DNA of 64,000 bases from Curvibacter sp. AEP1-3 (GTDB taxonomy: Bacteria; Pseudomonadota; Gammaproteobacteria; Burkholderiales; Burkholderiaceae_C): assembly GCF_002163715.1 (NCBI RefSeq), contig NZ_CP015698.1, positions 2,458,201 to 2,522,200 of the forward strand, written 5' to 3'. The notes under the pieces were generated by a model, which worked only from the letters and a program-made list of their open reading frames with translations, searched no databases and was not told the DNA's origin. This document shows, piece by piece, positions 10,299 to 18,865 of the stretch (position 1 is its first letter; every line of letters begins with the position of its first letter). A program made the position numbers and the translations under genes.

Positions 10299-11458
10299 AG
10301 GCCCACCGATTTGAAAATCACCGCAAACAGCGCGTCCACCAGAATCACCATGGTGATGGAACTCACCACCGAAGCCGTGGTGCCCTCGCCCAGGCTCTGG
10401 GTGTCGGGCTTGACACGCAAACCGTGGTGACAGGCCAGCAGGGAAATCAACACCCCGAACACACAGGACTTGACCAGGGACAGCCAGAGGTTGGAAATTT
10501 CCACCGTCTTGGGCAAGGCGGTAAAGAAATAAGCCGGGGTGAGTCCCATGGACAAGTCAGAAGCCAGCATGCCACCCAACAGGGCCGCCATCGTGGTCCA
10601 GACCGCCACCAGAGGCATGGCAATGGCCATTGCCAACGTACGGGGCATGACGAGGCGGAAACCCTTGGGTATGCCCATGACGCGCATGGCGTCCAGCTCT
10701 TCCGTCACCCGCATGACGCCGATCTGCGCAGTAATGGCGGAACCCGATCGCCCCGCCACCAGAATGGCAGCCAGCACCGGACCCAACTCGCGGATCAGCG
10801 ACATGCCCAGAATATTGACGATGAAGCTGTCGGCCCCGTATTGGCGCAGCTGCTTGGACATCAGATAGGCCAGCACCACACCGATCAAAAAGCCCACCAG
10901 GGCGGTGATGGGCAGGGCGGTGGCCCCTATGCGGTACAAGTGCCCCGACACATCGCGCCATGGCCCTTGAAGGGGGTGTCGCATCAGCTGCAGCACATCC
11001 AGCATCAACTGCCCGATCAGGCGCACCATGCCACCGAGGTGACTCTCTACGCGGGCCAGCTTGCGCCCGAGCGAAACCAACAGGGCATGCCAGTCCAGAC
11101 GCTCAACGGGTGGGGTCGGTACCGTGAATTTGGCGACCCGGTCCAACAGCGCCTTTTGCAGCGGCTCGGCCTGGAGCTTGGCCGGCCATTGGCGGCCCCA
11201 CGCATTCCACAGCACCTGGGCACCGGTGTGATCGATCCGCTGGGCCTCACGCAGGTCCCATGCTACTGCGCTCCCCCCATGACCCGGCACGCCGTGGAGT
11301 GCCTTCTCCAGGGGCTGCCAGACGTGCTTCGCAGAGAGCGCATCGGCCGTCCAGCGGCCACGCAGGATCACCCGGGGACCCTCGGGGTCTTGGGCGAGCT
11401 GAAGTCCGGGCTGGGTATCCTCCACGAGGCTGCAATAGAGAGTGGCTAAGGTGCGCAT
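10295..11458 (-). CDS. mlaE: MlaE-family ABC permease with N-terminal STAS-like extension
   Basis: Inner-membrane permease of the lipid transporter, 387 aa against about 260 in E. coli MlaE. The C-terminal 260 residues carry the MlaE fold (GVVLAYLMSKQLRQYGA, ELGPVLAAILVAGRSGSAITAQIG, EELDAMRVMGI). The first about 120 residues resemble a STAS domain (AVAWDLREAQRIDHTGAQVLWNAW), which would correspond to MlaB fused to the permease. It is first in the operon mlaE-mlaF-mlaD-lipoprotein, divergent from the enoyl-CoA hydratase gene. Confidence 0.92.
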   Translation of the reverse strand: MRTLATLYCSLVEDTQPGLQLAQDPEGPRVILRGRWTADALSAKHVWQPLEKALHGVPGHGGSAVAWDLREAQRIDHTGAQVLWNAWGRQWPAKLQAEPLQKALLDRVAKFTVPTPPVERLDWHALLVSLGRKLARVESHLGGMVRLIGQLMLDVLQLMRHPLQGPWRDVSGHLYRIGATALPITALVGFLIGVVLAYLMSKQLRQYGADSFIVNILGMSLIRELGPVLAAILVAGRSGSAITAQIGVMRVTEELDAMRVMGIPKGFRLVMPRTLAMAIAMPLVAVWTTMAALLGGMLASDLSMGLTPAYFFTALPKTVEISNLWLSLVKSCVFGVLISLLACHHGLRVKPDTQSLGEGTTASVVSSITMVILVDALFAVIFKSVGL

Positions 11459-11520
11459 GGTACCTGCTCACCATGGCAGTCAGGAAACCACGCAAAATAC
11501 CGGCAGGAGACCGACAGAAC

Positions 11521-12306
11521 ATGCAAGAACAAGACCCCATTTCCGACGAGCTGGCCATTGAGCAACGCGCAGGCGTGTTGTGGCTCACCATCCAGCGCGA
11601 AGAGCGCCGCAACGCCATGAGCCATGGCGTCATTGCCGGAATGGCACAAGCCATACGCGCAGCCCAGCAGCAGCGGGATATTCGAGCCATCGTCATTACC
11701 GGCGCAGGACCCAAGGCCTTTTGCTCGGGGGCCGATTTGCAAGCCTCCAAAGTGTTCACAGGGAACTTCTCTGAACCCCACGCCCACTTGGCGCAGCTCC
11801 TGCGCGCAGCGCGGGCCAGCCACATTCCCCTGATTGCACGGGTCAACGGCTTTTGCCTGGCCGGTGGCATGGGCCTGCTGTCCATGTGTGACATGGCGGT
11901 GGCGTCCACGCATGCGACCTTCGGGTTACCGGAGGTCAAGGTCGGAGTGTTTCCGGCACAGGTGCTGACGGTGCTGCAGCACCTGATTCCACGCCGGGTA
12001 TTGACCGAGATGTGCATTACCGGTGAGCCCATCACCAGCGCACAAGCCCTGACATATGGGCTGGTCAACCATGTGGCGGATGATGTGGACGAGAAGCTGC
12101 AATGGCTGCTGGACCGCTTGCTGGACAAGTCGCCGGCCGCCATCCGCCGCGGGCTTTACACCATGAAGTCCGTAGAGACCATGACGTTTGAAGAGTCCAT
12201 GGCCTTTACGGAAAGCCAGATTGCGCTTTTCACGCTGACCGAAGACGCTCAGGAGGGCCAGAAAGCCTTTCAGGAAAAGCGCAAACCCGTTTGGACGGGT
12301 CAATGA
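11521..12306 (+). CDS. Enoyl-CoA hydratase/isomerase family protein
   Basis: A crotonase-fold protein of 261 aa acting on acyl-CoA thioesters. The CoA-binding and oxyanion-hole motifs are RRNAMS, AFCSGADLQ and NGFCLAGGMGLLSMCDMAVAS, followed by FGLPEVKVGVFPA. The Glu of the second active-site loop is retained in PEVKVG. Beta-oxidation or a dedicated catabolic step is possible; the exact substrate is unknown. The stop codon overlaps the ATG of the antiporter gene by 4 nt. Confidence 0.92.
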   Translation: MQEQDPISDELAIEQRAGVLWLTIQREERRNAMSHGVIAGMAQAIRAAQQQRDIRAIVITGAGPKAFCSGADLQASKVFTGNFSEPHAHLAQLLRAARASHIPLIARVNGFCLAGGMGLLSMCDMAVASTHATFGLPEVKVGVFPAQVLTVLQHLIPRRVLTEMCITGEPITSAQALTYGLVNHVADDVDEKLQWLLDRLLDKSPAAIRRGLYTMKSVETMTFEESMAFTESQIALFTLTEDAQEGQKAFQEKRKPVWTGQ

Positions 12307-13577
12307 TCACCATGACTGACGCCCCTTCCCTGTTGAATATCGTCGGTGCCGTGCTCTTTGGCATAGCGCTGGTGCACACCTTCTGTGCCAAATTTTTTGA
12401 ATCGCTCGCGCACCGCCATCCCGCCCATGCAGGTCTTTTGCATTTGCTGGGGGAAGTCGAAGTGGTGTTCGGCTTCTGGGCGTTCGTGCTGGTGGCAGCC
12501 ATGGCCTTGATAGCGGGAAGCAAAGAAGCCATTGATTACGCCGAGTCGCGCCAGTACACCGAGCCGCTGTTTGTATGCGTGGTCATGGTGGTGGCTGCAT
12601 CCCAGCCGGTGTTGGAAGCGGTGCGCTCCCTGTTGGCCGGCATCAGCTACTTAGTACCTTTGCCTGCGCCGCTGGTACTGGCATGGCTGGGCTTGGCAGT
12701 GGTGCCGCTGCTGGGCTCGCTGATTACTGAGCCCGCAGCCATGACCTTGGCAGCCCTGATGCTGGCACCCCAGATCTTCCGGCCGGACATGCCGGAGCGC
12801 CTCAAGTACGCCGCTTTGGGCGTGTTGTTTGTGAACATTTCCATTGGGGGCACATTGACCTCCTACGCCGCGCCACCCGTGCTGATGGTCGCATCTACCT
12901 GGAACTGGGACACGGCTTTCATGGCCAGCCAGTTCGGCTGGAAAGCGGCATTGGCTGTGTTGATCAACGCCAGTGCGATGGCCTGGGTTTTGCGCAAGCA
13001 CTTGCCAGCTGCCATTGACGCAAATGCGGCAGCCACCCAAGAAGCAGTACCTTGGCTGGTCAGTCTGGTGCATCTGGCATTTCTGGCTGGCGTCGTCGTG
13101 CTGGCCCACCACCCTGTGCTGTTCCTGGGCCTGTTCCTGTTCTTCCTTGGCTACACCCAGGCCTATGCCCGTTTCCAGAGTCCGCTGATCCTCAAAGAGG
13201 GCCTGCTGGTCGGCTTCTTTCTTGCCGGTCTCGTCGTTCTCGGCGGCATGCAGCAGTGGTGGCTGCAGCCCATCGTGTCCAGCCTGGCACCCACCGAACT
13301 TTTCTTCGGCGCTCTGGTACTGACTGCGGTCACGGACAACGCCGCGCTCACCTACCTGGGCTCGCTGATTCAAGGTATTTCGCCGGCTGCGCAGTACATG
13401 CTGGTGGCCGGTGCAGTGGCTGGTGGCGGCCTCACCGTCATCGCGAATGCGCCCAACCCGGCCGGCGTGGCCTTGCTGCGTCAAGGCTTTGAAGACCAAT
13501 CGATAGGCGCGGGCGGCTTGCTGCTCGGTGCCTTGCTCCCCACCGCAGTAGCTGCGGCCTGCTTCCTGATGCTATGA
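12303..13577 (+). CDS. Putative Na+/H+ antiporter family membrane protein
   Basis: A 424-aa polytopic protein with about 11-12 hydrophobic segments, matching the putative Na+/H+ antiporter family (Na_H_antiport_3 type). Recognisable stretches are HTFCAKFFESLAHRHP at the N-terminus, LGSLITEPAAMTLAALMLA in the middle and TAVTDNAALTYLGSLI near the C-terminus; the acidic residues in the last two are candidate ion sites. ATG 12303 overlaps the upstream TGA (ATGA), and its own stop overlaps the GMC gene start the same way. A transport role linked to the neighbouring enzymes is inferred only. Confidence 0.88.
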   Translation: MITMTDAPSLLNIVGAVLFGIALVHTFCAKFFESLAHRHPAHAGLLHLLGEVEVVFGFWAFVLVAAMALIAGSKEAIDYAESRQYTEPLFVCVVMVVAASQPVLEAVRSLLAGISYLVPLPAPLVLAWLGLAVVPLLGSLITEPAAMTLAALMLAPQIFRPDMPERLKYAALGVLFVNISIGGTLTSYAAPPVLMVASTWNWDTAFMASQFGWKAALAVLINASAMAWVLRKHLPAAIDANAAATQEAVPWLVSLVHLAFLAGVVVLAHHPVLFLGLFLFFLGYTQAYARFQSPLILKEGLLVGFFLAGLVVLGGMQQWWLQPIVSSLAPTELFFGALVLTAVTDNAALTYLGSLIQGISPAAQYMLVAGAVAGGGLTVIANAPNPAGVALLRQGFEDQSIGAGGLLLGALLPTAVAAACFLML

Positions 13578-15313
13578 ACAACGACACCACTTTCGACTAC
13601 ATCATCATCGGCGCAGGTACGGCAGGCTGCCTGCTCGCAAACCGGTTGAGTGCCAATGCATCCAAGCGGGTGCTCTTGATCGAGGCCGGGCGCAAAGATG
13701 ATTACCACTGGATTCACATCCCGGTGGGCTACCTCTACTGCATCGGCAACCCGCGCACCGACTGGCTGTTCCAGACTGCGGCTGAAGCCGGACTGAACGG
13801 GCGCTGCCTGCGCTACCCCCGCGGCAAAACACTGGGCGGCTGCAGCAGCATCAACGGCATGATTTACATGCGCGGCCAGGCCCGCGACTACGACCGCTGG
13901 GCCCAGCTCACCGGCGACGCCAGCTGGACTTGGGACAACAGCTTGCCTTACTTCAAGCTCCATGAAGACCACTACAAGGGCGCCAACGCACTGCATGGTG
14001 CCAAAGGAACGGCCTCTCCGTTGATCCAGCACAACAGCACCGATTACGGCAAGGTGCTGCGCCACCACCAGGCGGGCGGCGAATGGCGGGTAGAAAAACA
14101 GCGCCTGCGTTGGGACGTCCTGGACGCATTTGCACAAGCCGCCACAGAGGCCGGTGTACCTGCCACCGACGACTTCAACCGCGGCAGCAATGAAGGCGTG
14201 GGTTACTTCGAGGTGAACCAGCGTGCAGGCTGGCGCTGGAACACCGCCAAGGCTTTCTTGCGCCCCATGTGCTACGCCCGGCCCAACTTCGAGCTATGGA
14301 CGAGTGCCCAAGTCGCCAAGCTGGTCTTGGAGCAGAACAGCGGTAGCGGACCTATGGATGCGCCGCTGCGCTGCACGGGCGTGCAGGTCTGGAGCGGCAG
14401 CGAAATGGTGACGGCTACTGCCCGCAATGAGGTCTTGCTGTGCGCCGGCGCTGTCGGCTCCCCGCAGATCCTGCAACTCTCTGGCATCGGCCCGGGGGCA
14501 CTCTTGCAGGAGCATGGCGTCCCGGTCGTACAGGACACACCCGGCGTGGGCGCCAATCTGCAGGATCACCTGCAAATTCGCGCCGTCTTCAAGGTCAAAA
14601 ACACCACGACCCTCAACACCCAGGCCAACAGCCTGTGGGGCAAAGCCAGGATCGGGTTGGAATATGCACTCAAGCGCAGCGGCCCCATGAGCATGGCGCC
14701 CAGCCAGCTCGGCGCCTTTACTCGCAGCAGCCCGGACCAGGCTTATCCCAACATCCAGTACCACGTGCAACCCTTGAGCCTGGAAGCATTCGGTGAGCCC
14801 CTGCACAGCTTCAACGCGTTTACCGCGAGCGTGTGCAACCTGAACCCCACCAGCCGTGGGGCCGTCAGCATCCAGTCCAACGACTTCCGGAGTGCCCCGA
14901 AAATTGCGCCGAACTACCTGAGCACCGACGAAGACCGCAAAGTGGCCGCAGACTCTCTGCGCATCACGCGTCGCATCGTCGCGCAACCGGCACTGCAAAA
15001 ATACCAACCGGAAGAATACAAACCGGGTGTGCAGTTCCAGACGGATGCCGAGCTGGCCCAACTGGCAGGGGATATTGCCACCACTATCTTCCACCCGGTG
15101 GGCACTACCAAGATGGGAAGGGTCGAAGGCCCGGACCACGACCCCATGGCTGTGGTGGACAGCCGCCTCAAAGTGCGGGGCGTGGCCGGCTTGCGAGTGG
15201 TCGATGCGGGTGTGATGCCCCTCATTACCAGCGGCAACACCAATTCACCCACTTTGATGATTGCCGAGAAGGCCGCGCAATGGATTGCCGAGGATGCCGA
15301 GCTGCGCCAATGA
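13574..15313 (+). CDS. GMC-family FAD oxidoreductase (choline/alcohol dehydrogenase-like)
   Basis: A 579-aa flavoprotein. FAD-binding IIGAGTAGCLLANRLS at the N-terminus, LIEAG, GGCSSINGMIYMRGQARDYDRW, and the C-terminal HPVGTTKMG (catalytic His region) plus SGNTNSPTLMIAEKAA are hallmark GMC motifs. It oxidises an alcohol with electrons passing to FAD; the substrate is unknown. It is the last gene of a trio with two consecutive ATGA overlaps. No cytochrome subunit is adjacent. Confidence 0.94.
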   Translation: MNNDTTFDYIIIGAGTAGCLLANRLSANASKRVLLIEAGRKDDYHWIHIPVGYLYCIGNPRTDWLFQTAAEAGLNGRCLRYPRGKTLGGCSSINGMIYMRGQARDYDRWAQLTGDASWTWDNSLPYFKLHEDHYKGANALHGAKGTASPLIQHNSTDYGKVLRHHQAGGEWRVEKQRLRWDVLDAFAQAATEAGVPATDDFNRGSNEGVGYFEVNQRAGWRWNTAKAFLRPMCYARPNFELWTSAQVAKLVLEQNSGSGPMDAPLRCTGVQVWSGSEMVTATARNEVLLCAGAVGSPQILQLSGIGPGALLQEHGVPVVQDTPGVGANLQDHLQIRAVFKVKNTTTLNTQANSLWGKARIGLEYALKRSGPMSMAPSQLGAFTRSSPDQAYPNIQYHVQPLSLEAFGEPLHSFNAFTASVCNLNPTSRGAVSIQSNDFRSAPKIAPNYLSTDEDRKVAADSLRITRRIVAQPALQKYQPEEYKPGVQFQTDAELAQLAGDIATTIFHPVGTTKMGRVEGPDHDPMAVVDSRLKVRGVAGLRVVDAGVMPLITSGNTNSPTLMIAEKAAQWIAEDAELRQ

Positions 15314-15474
15314 AGGGTTTGTCCTGATGCCGGACCGCAGGAAGGGCGGATACAGTTTGTGCCAACGCTGAACCGAACAGCAACTGCGAGGCCCACAAGG
15401 CCGGACTTGAAACGACGCCGAGGAGACGGCTAAGAACACAACCAATAATTCTGCACATAACGATGCAGCTTCAC

Positions 15475-15503
15475 AAAAGCACCGGCACCCCCGGTGCTTT
15501 TTT
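15475..15503 (+). terminator. Intrinsic terminator downstream of the GMC oxidoreductase
   Basis: A perfect 11-bp stem AAAAGCACCGG / CCGGTGCTTTT with a 5-nt loop is followed by a T run. The stretch 15314-15474 between the GMC stop and this terminator has no ORF I trust. It holds a small hairpin (CTGCA/TGCAG near 15451-15468) just before the terminator. It may be a long 3' UTR or a small 3'-derived RNA. Confidence 0.8.
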
Positions 15504-15524
15504 ATTTTCAGAGACAAATGCGTG

Positions 15525-15570
15525 ACTAGCGCCCACCAGATATGCGCAATATGCTCCTGAAATCATAGCG
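15525..15570 (-). repeat. Interspersed repeat, copy C
   Basis: Minus strand: GCTATGATTTCAGGAGCATA then TTGCGCATATCTGGTGGGCG. Diverged, but with the same order of blocks as the other copies. It lies between the terminator after the GMC gene and the start of the TSUP gene, probably in the latter's promoter region. Confidence 0.75.
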
Positions 15571-15604
15571 GAAAGCTCCGACACGCGGATGCGACAATCC
15601 TTGC

Positions 15605-16369
15605 ATGGAATTGCTCATCGCCTCGCTCGCCTCCGGACTTGCCGGATTTATTGATTCGATTGTGGGCGGGGGTGGTTTGATCCTGACACCGGCCTTGTTT
15701 GCCTTGTTTCCCACAGCCCATCCGGCGACCCTGTTTGGTACCAATAAGGGGGCCGCGGTAGCGGGCACGGCTTTTGCCGCCGTGCGCTACAACCGTCAGG
15801 TGAGTCTGCCCTGGCGCGCCTTGTTGCCCGCAACGCTGGTGTGCTTTGCAGCTGCACTTTCGGGCGCGTGGCTGGTGACCCAGATCTCGCCCCAGTACCT
15901 GCGCAAGGCGCTGCCCTTCATTCTTGTCCTGGTACTGGGTTACACCTTGGCGAAAAAAGAACTGGGCCGCCACCACCTGCCACAGTTCAGCGGCCGCAAG
16001 GAAGTGTTCATGGCATGTGCCATCGGGGGCGGCATCGGCTTTTACGACGGATTTTTCGGCCCCGGCACCGGCAGCTTTTTCGTGTTCCTGTTAGTCCGGG
16101 TGCTGGGTTATGACTTCTTGCATGCCTCCGCCGGCGCCAAACTGCTCAACACCGCCTCCAACTCAGCGGCACTTGTGCTGTTTACCTTGACCGGGCACGT
16201 GTGGTGGCACTACGTGGTCGTTATGGCCCTGGCCAATGTCATCGGCAGCCTGGCAGGTACCCACTTGGCACTGAAGCACGGTACGGGGTTTGTACGCTCG
16301 GTGTTCATCGCCGTCGTCTCGGCGCTGATTCTCAAGACCGCTTACGACGCGTTTTTACGTGGCATGTAA
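15605..16369 (+). CDS. TSUP-family exporter (TauE/SafE-like)
   Basis: A 254-aa inner-membrane protein with seven or eight hydrophobic segments and the TauE/SafE duplicated motif: GLAGFIDSIVGGGGLILTPAL at the N-terminus and GGGIGFYDGFFGPGTGSFFVF in the second half. Family members export sulfite, sulfoacetate and similar anions; the substrate here is not predictable. It stands alone, convergent with mrdA 6 nt away. Confidence 0.92.
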   Translation: MELLIASLASGLAGFIDSIVGGGGLILTPALFALFPTAHPATLFGTNKGAAVAGTAFAAVRYNRQVSLPWRALLPATLVCFAAALSGAWLVTQISPQYLRKALPFILVLVLGYTLAKKELGRHHLPQFSGRKEVFMACAIGGGIGFYDGFFGPGTGSFFVFLLVRVLGYDFLHASAGAKLLNTASNSAALVLFTLTGHVWWHYVVVMALANVIGSLAGTHLALKHGTGFVRSVFIAVVSALILKTAYDAFLRGM

Positions 16370-16375
16370 GGCGCG

Positions 16376-18322
16376 TTAGCGCGGAGGTGGCCACGGTAGC
16401 TCGGCGGCTACGCGGGGCTTGCCGATGGGCGCGGTGGCTTTGCCCTGGCTCACCGCCGCCAAGTCTTCTTCGCTGGGGTACTGGCCGAGCAGCCAATAGT
16501 CGAAAGTGCGTCGGGCAATCGGGGCCGCAGCAGCAGCGCCAAAGCCTGCGTTTTCGACAATCACCGCGAGGGCGATTTTGGGGTCCTCAGCAGGCGCAAA
16601 GGCCACGTACAAGGAATGATCGCGCTGGTGCTCTTCCATGGTGGAAGCGTTGTATTTCTGGTTTTTGGCCAGACTCACTGCCTGCGCCGTACCGGTTTTG
16701 CCACCGCTCACATAACCTGCACCCGCGAACACACGCGTGCCGGTACCACCCTGTGTCACACCAACCATGGCATCTTTGACCACCTTGAGGTTTTCCGGCT
16801 TGAAGGCGAGGTCAATGGGAGGCTCTGGCGCCACAGGTGTGCGCACCCGGGTCGTGGCGTCCTGCGTTGCAGTGACGAGTTGAGGTTTGTGCTTGACGCC
16901 GTTGTTTGCCAGGGTAGACACCGCCTGGGCAATCTGCAGCATGGTGAAGCTGTTGTAGCCCTGACCGATACCCAATGAAATCGTTTCGCCGGCGTACCAT
17001 TTTTGCTGCTCGGGGCGCTTGTAGTATTTGCGCTTCCAGGCTTGGCTGGGTAACACACCGCGCACTTCCCCATTGATGTCAATGCCGGTGATCTGGCCGA
17101 AACCCAGAGGCGCCATGAAGTCGTGCATGGTGTCTACGCCCAACTCATTGGCCAGCGAGTAGAAATAAACGTTGCTCGACTCCACAATGGCACGACGCAT
17201 GTCCATGATGCCGCCGCGTTCGTTTTCCGGGCTGCCGAAGCGGTTGCCACCGAACATGTAGAAGCCCGGGTCATTGATCAGGGTCTGTGGTGTGCGGGTA
17301 CCGGTTTCCAAGGCCGCCATGGCCATAAAGGGCTTGTAGGTCGAACCCGGCGGATACGTGCCGCGCAAGGCGCGATTGAGCAAAGGCTTGTCGATGGACT
17401 CGTTGAGCATCTGCCAGTTTTCCTGGTCAATGCCTTCCACGAACAGGTTGGAATCGAACGTGGGCTTGCTCACAAAGGCCAACACTTCCCCAGTCTTGGG
17501 GTCCAAGGCCACCAAGGCGCCGCGACGGGTGCCGAACATGTCCTCGATCAACTTCTGCAACTTGATGTCGATGGACAGCACCACAACATTGCCGGGGGTG
17601 GAGGGGTTGCTGGCCAGTTTGCGTACTGCGCGGCCACCTGCAGAGGTTTCAATGCGCTCCACCCCGGTAATGCCATGAAGCACAGACTCAAAGCTTTGCT
17701 CTACCCCTAGCTTGCCGATGTATTCGGTGCCGCGGTAGTTGGCTTGATCTTCACTGTCGTCGATCTTCTCTTTCTCAGCACGGTTGATGCGGCCGATGTA
17801 CCCGATCACATGGCTCGCGAGGTCGCCATACGGGTAGTTTCGGAACAGCCGGGCCTTGATCTCCACACCGGGAAAACGGAATCGCTGGGCGGCAAAACGC
17901 GCTACTTCCGTGTCCGTCAATCGGGTACGGATCGGCAGGGATTCAAAGCTCTTGGACTCTTCCATCAGCTTTTTGAACCGCCGGCGGTCGCGGGGCGTGA
18001 TATCCACCACCTTGGAAAGCTCGTCCAAGGTTTCCTCCACGCCTCCGCTTTTGGAGGGAGTGATTTCTAGTGTGTATGCAGAGTAATTGGTGGCCAGCAC
18101 GATGCCGTTACGGTCCACGATCAGGCCCCGGTTGGGCACGATGGGGACAATGGAGGTACGGTTACTTTCCGCCTGGGCGCGCAAGTCATCGTGCCGGAAA
18201 ATCTGCAGATACACCAAGCGGGCAAACAACAGAAAGAAGCACACCAGCACCAGCACGCTGACCACGAACACCCGGGTCCGGAAGCGCGCCAGATCCGCCT
18301 GGACGTTGCGTAACTCGGTCAT
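16376..18322 (-). CDS. mrdA: Penicillin-binding protein 2 (elongasome transpeptidase)
   Basis: The 648-aa class B PBP that cross-links peptidoglycan during lateral elongation with RodA and MreBCD. One N-terminal TM (about residues 18-40), a dimerisation domain, then the transpeptidase domain with SxxK in PGSTYKPFMA, an SSN motif (ESSNVYFY) and KTGTAQ. It is the fourth gene of mreB-mreC-mreD-mrdA, starting 12 nt after mreD. rodA, usually next, is absent; a convergent TSUP gene follows instead. Confidence 0.96.
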   Translation of the reverse strand: MTELRNVQADLARFRTRVFVVSVLVLVCFFLLFARLVYLQIFRHDDLRAQAESNRTSIVPIVPNRGLIVDRNGIVLATNYSAYTLEITPSKSGGVEETLDELSKVVDITPRDRRRFKKLMEESKSFESLPIRTRLTDTEVARFAAQRFRFPGVEIKARLFRNYPYGDLASHVIGYIGRINRAEKEKIDDSEDQANYRGTEYIGKLGVEQSFESVLHGITGVERIETSAGGRAVRKLASNPSTPGNVVVLSIDIKLQKLIEDMFGTRRGALVALDPKTGEVLAFVSKPTFDSNLFVEGIDQENWQMLNESIDKPLLNRALRGTYPPGSTYKPFMAMAALETGTRTPQTLINDPGFYMFGGNRFGSPENERGGIMDMRRAIVESSNVYFYSLANELGVDTMHDFMAPLGFGQITGIDINGEVRGVLPSQAWKRKYYKRPEQQKWYAGETISLGIGQGYNSFTMLQIAQAVSTLANNGVKHKPQLVTATQDATTRVRTPVAPEPPIDLAFKPENLKVVKDAMVGVTQGGTGTRVFAGAGYVSGGKTGTAQAVSLAKNQKYNASTMEEHQRDHSLYVAFAPAEDPKIALAVIVENAGFGAAAAAPIARRTFDYWLLGQYPSEEDLAAVSQGKATAPIGKPRVAAELPWPPPR

Positions 18323-18334
18323 GCAGCCTGCGCC

Positions 18335-18865
18335 TTACAAAGGGCGGTTTTCATCGGGGTCCGGAGCACGACGCTGAGGCGCCAAGAGCACCACGCTGGC
18401 CACAGGCCACAGGGCGGCCTCCAATACCGGCGCCAACAGCAATGACCAGCCGGGGAAAGCACCTCCGCCGGACATGCGCAACAGCAACTCCAAAGCGTGC
18501 GCAGCCACAAACAAAGGCAATACCTGCGCAGCTTGAGAAGGCACGGTAAACCACAACAAACGGCGATGCACCGTGATCGCCAAAAAGCTGAGCACGGTGT
18601 AGGACATGGCATGTTGACCGAGCAATGCGCCCTGGTGCACGTCCATCAGCAAACCGAAAAAGAACGCTGCAACGATGCCGATGCGCAAGGGTTGGTGGAC
18701 CGTCCAGAACACCAACACGAGGGCGAGCATGTCCGGCGTCCACGCGGCACGCCCCCACAAGCCCATGTTCAACAACATGTTCAGCAAGAGCGCTGCCAGC
18801 AAACTGCTCCAGATGAACAGAGGCCTGGCCGGCAGCAACAATTGTTGACCCGGACGCATGATCAT
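18335..18865 (-). CDS. mreD: Rod shape-determining protein MreD
   Basis: A 176-aa polytopic inner-membrane component of the elongasome with about five or six TM helices (LLAALLLNMLLNMG, FFFGLLMDVHQGALLGQHA). The DVHQGALLGQHA loop is typical of betaproteobacterial MreD. Its start overlaps the mreC stop by 4 nt, so the two are coupled. It scaffolds MreC and PBP2 to MreB. Confidence 0.93.
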   Translation of the reverse strand: MIMRPGQQLLLPARPLFIWSSLLAALLLNMLLNMGLWGRAAWTPDMLALVLVFWTVHQPLRIGIVAAFFFGLLMDVHQGALLGQHAMSYTVLSFLAITVHRRLLWFTVPSQAAQVLPLFVAAHALELLLRMSGGGAFPGWSLLLAPVLEAALWPVASVVLLAPQRRAPDPDENRPL

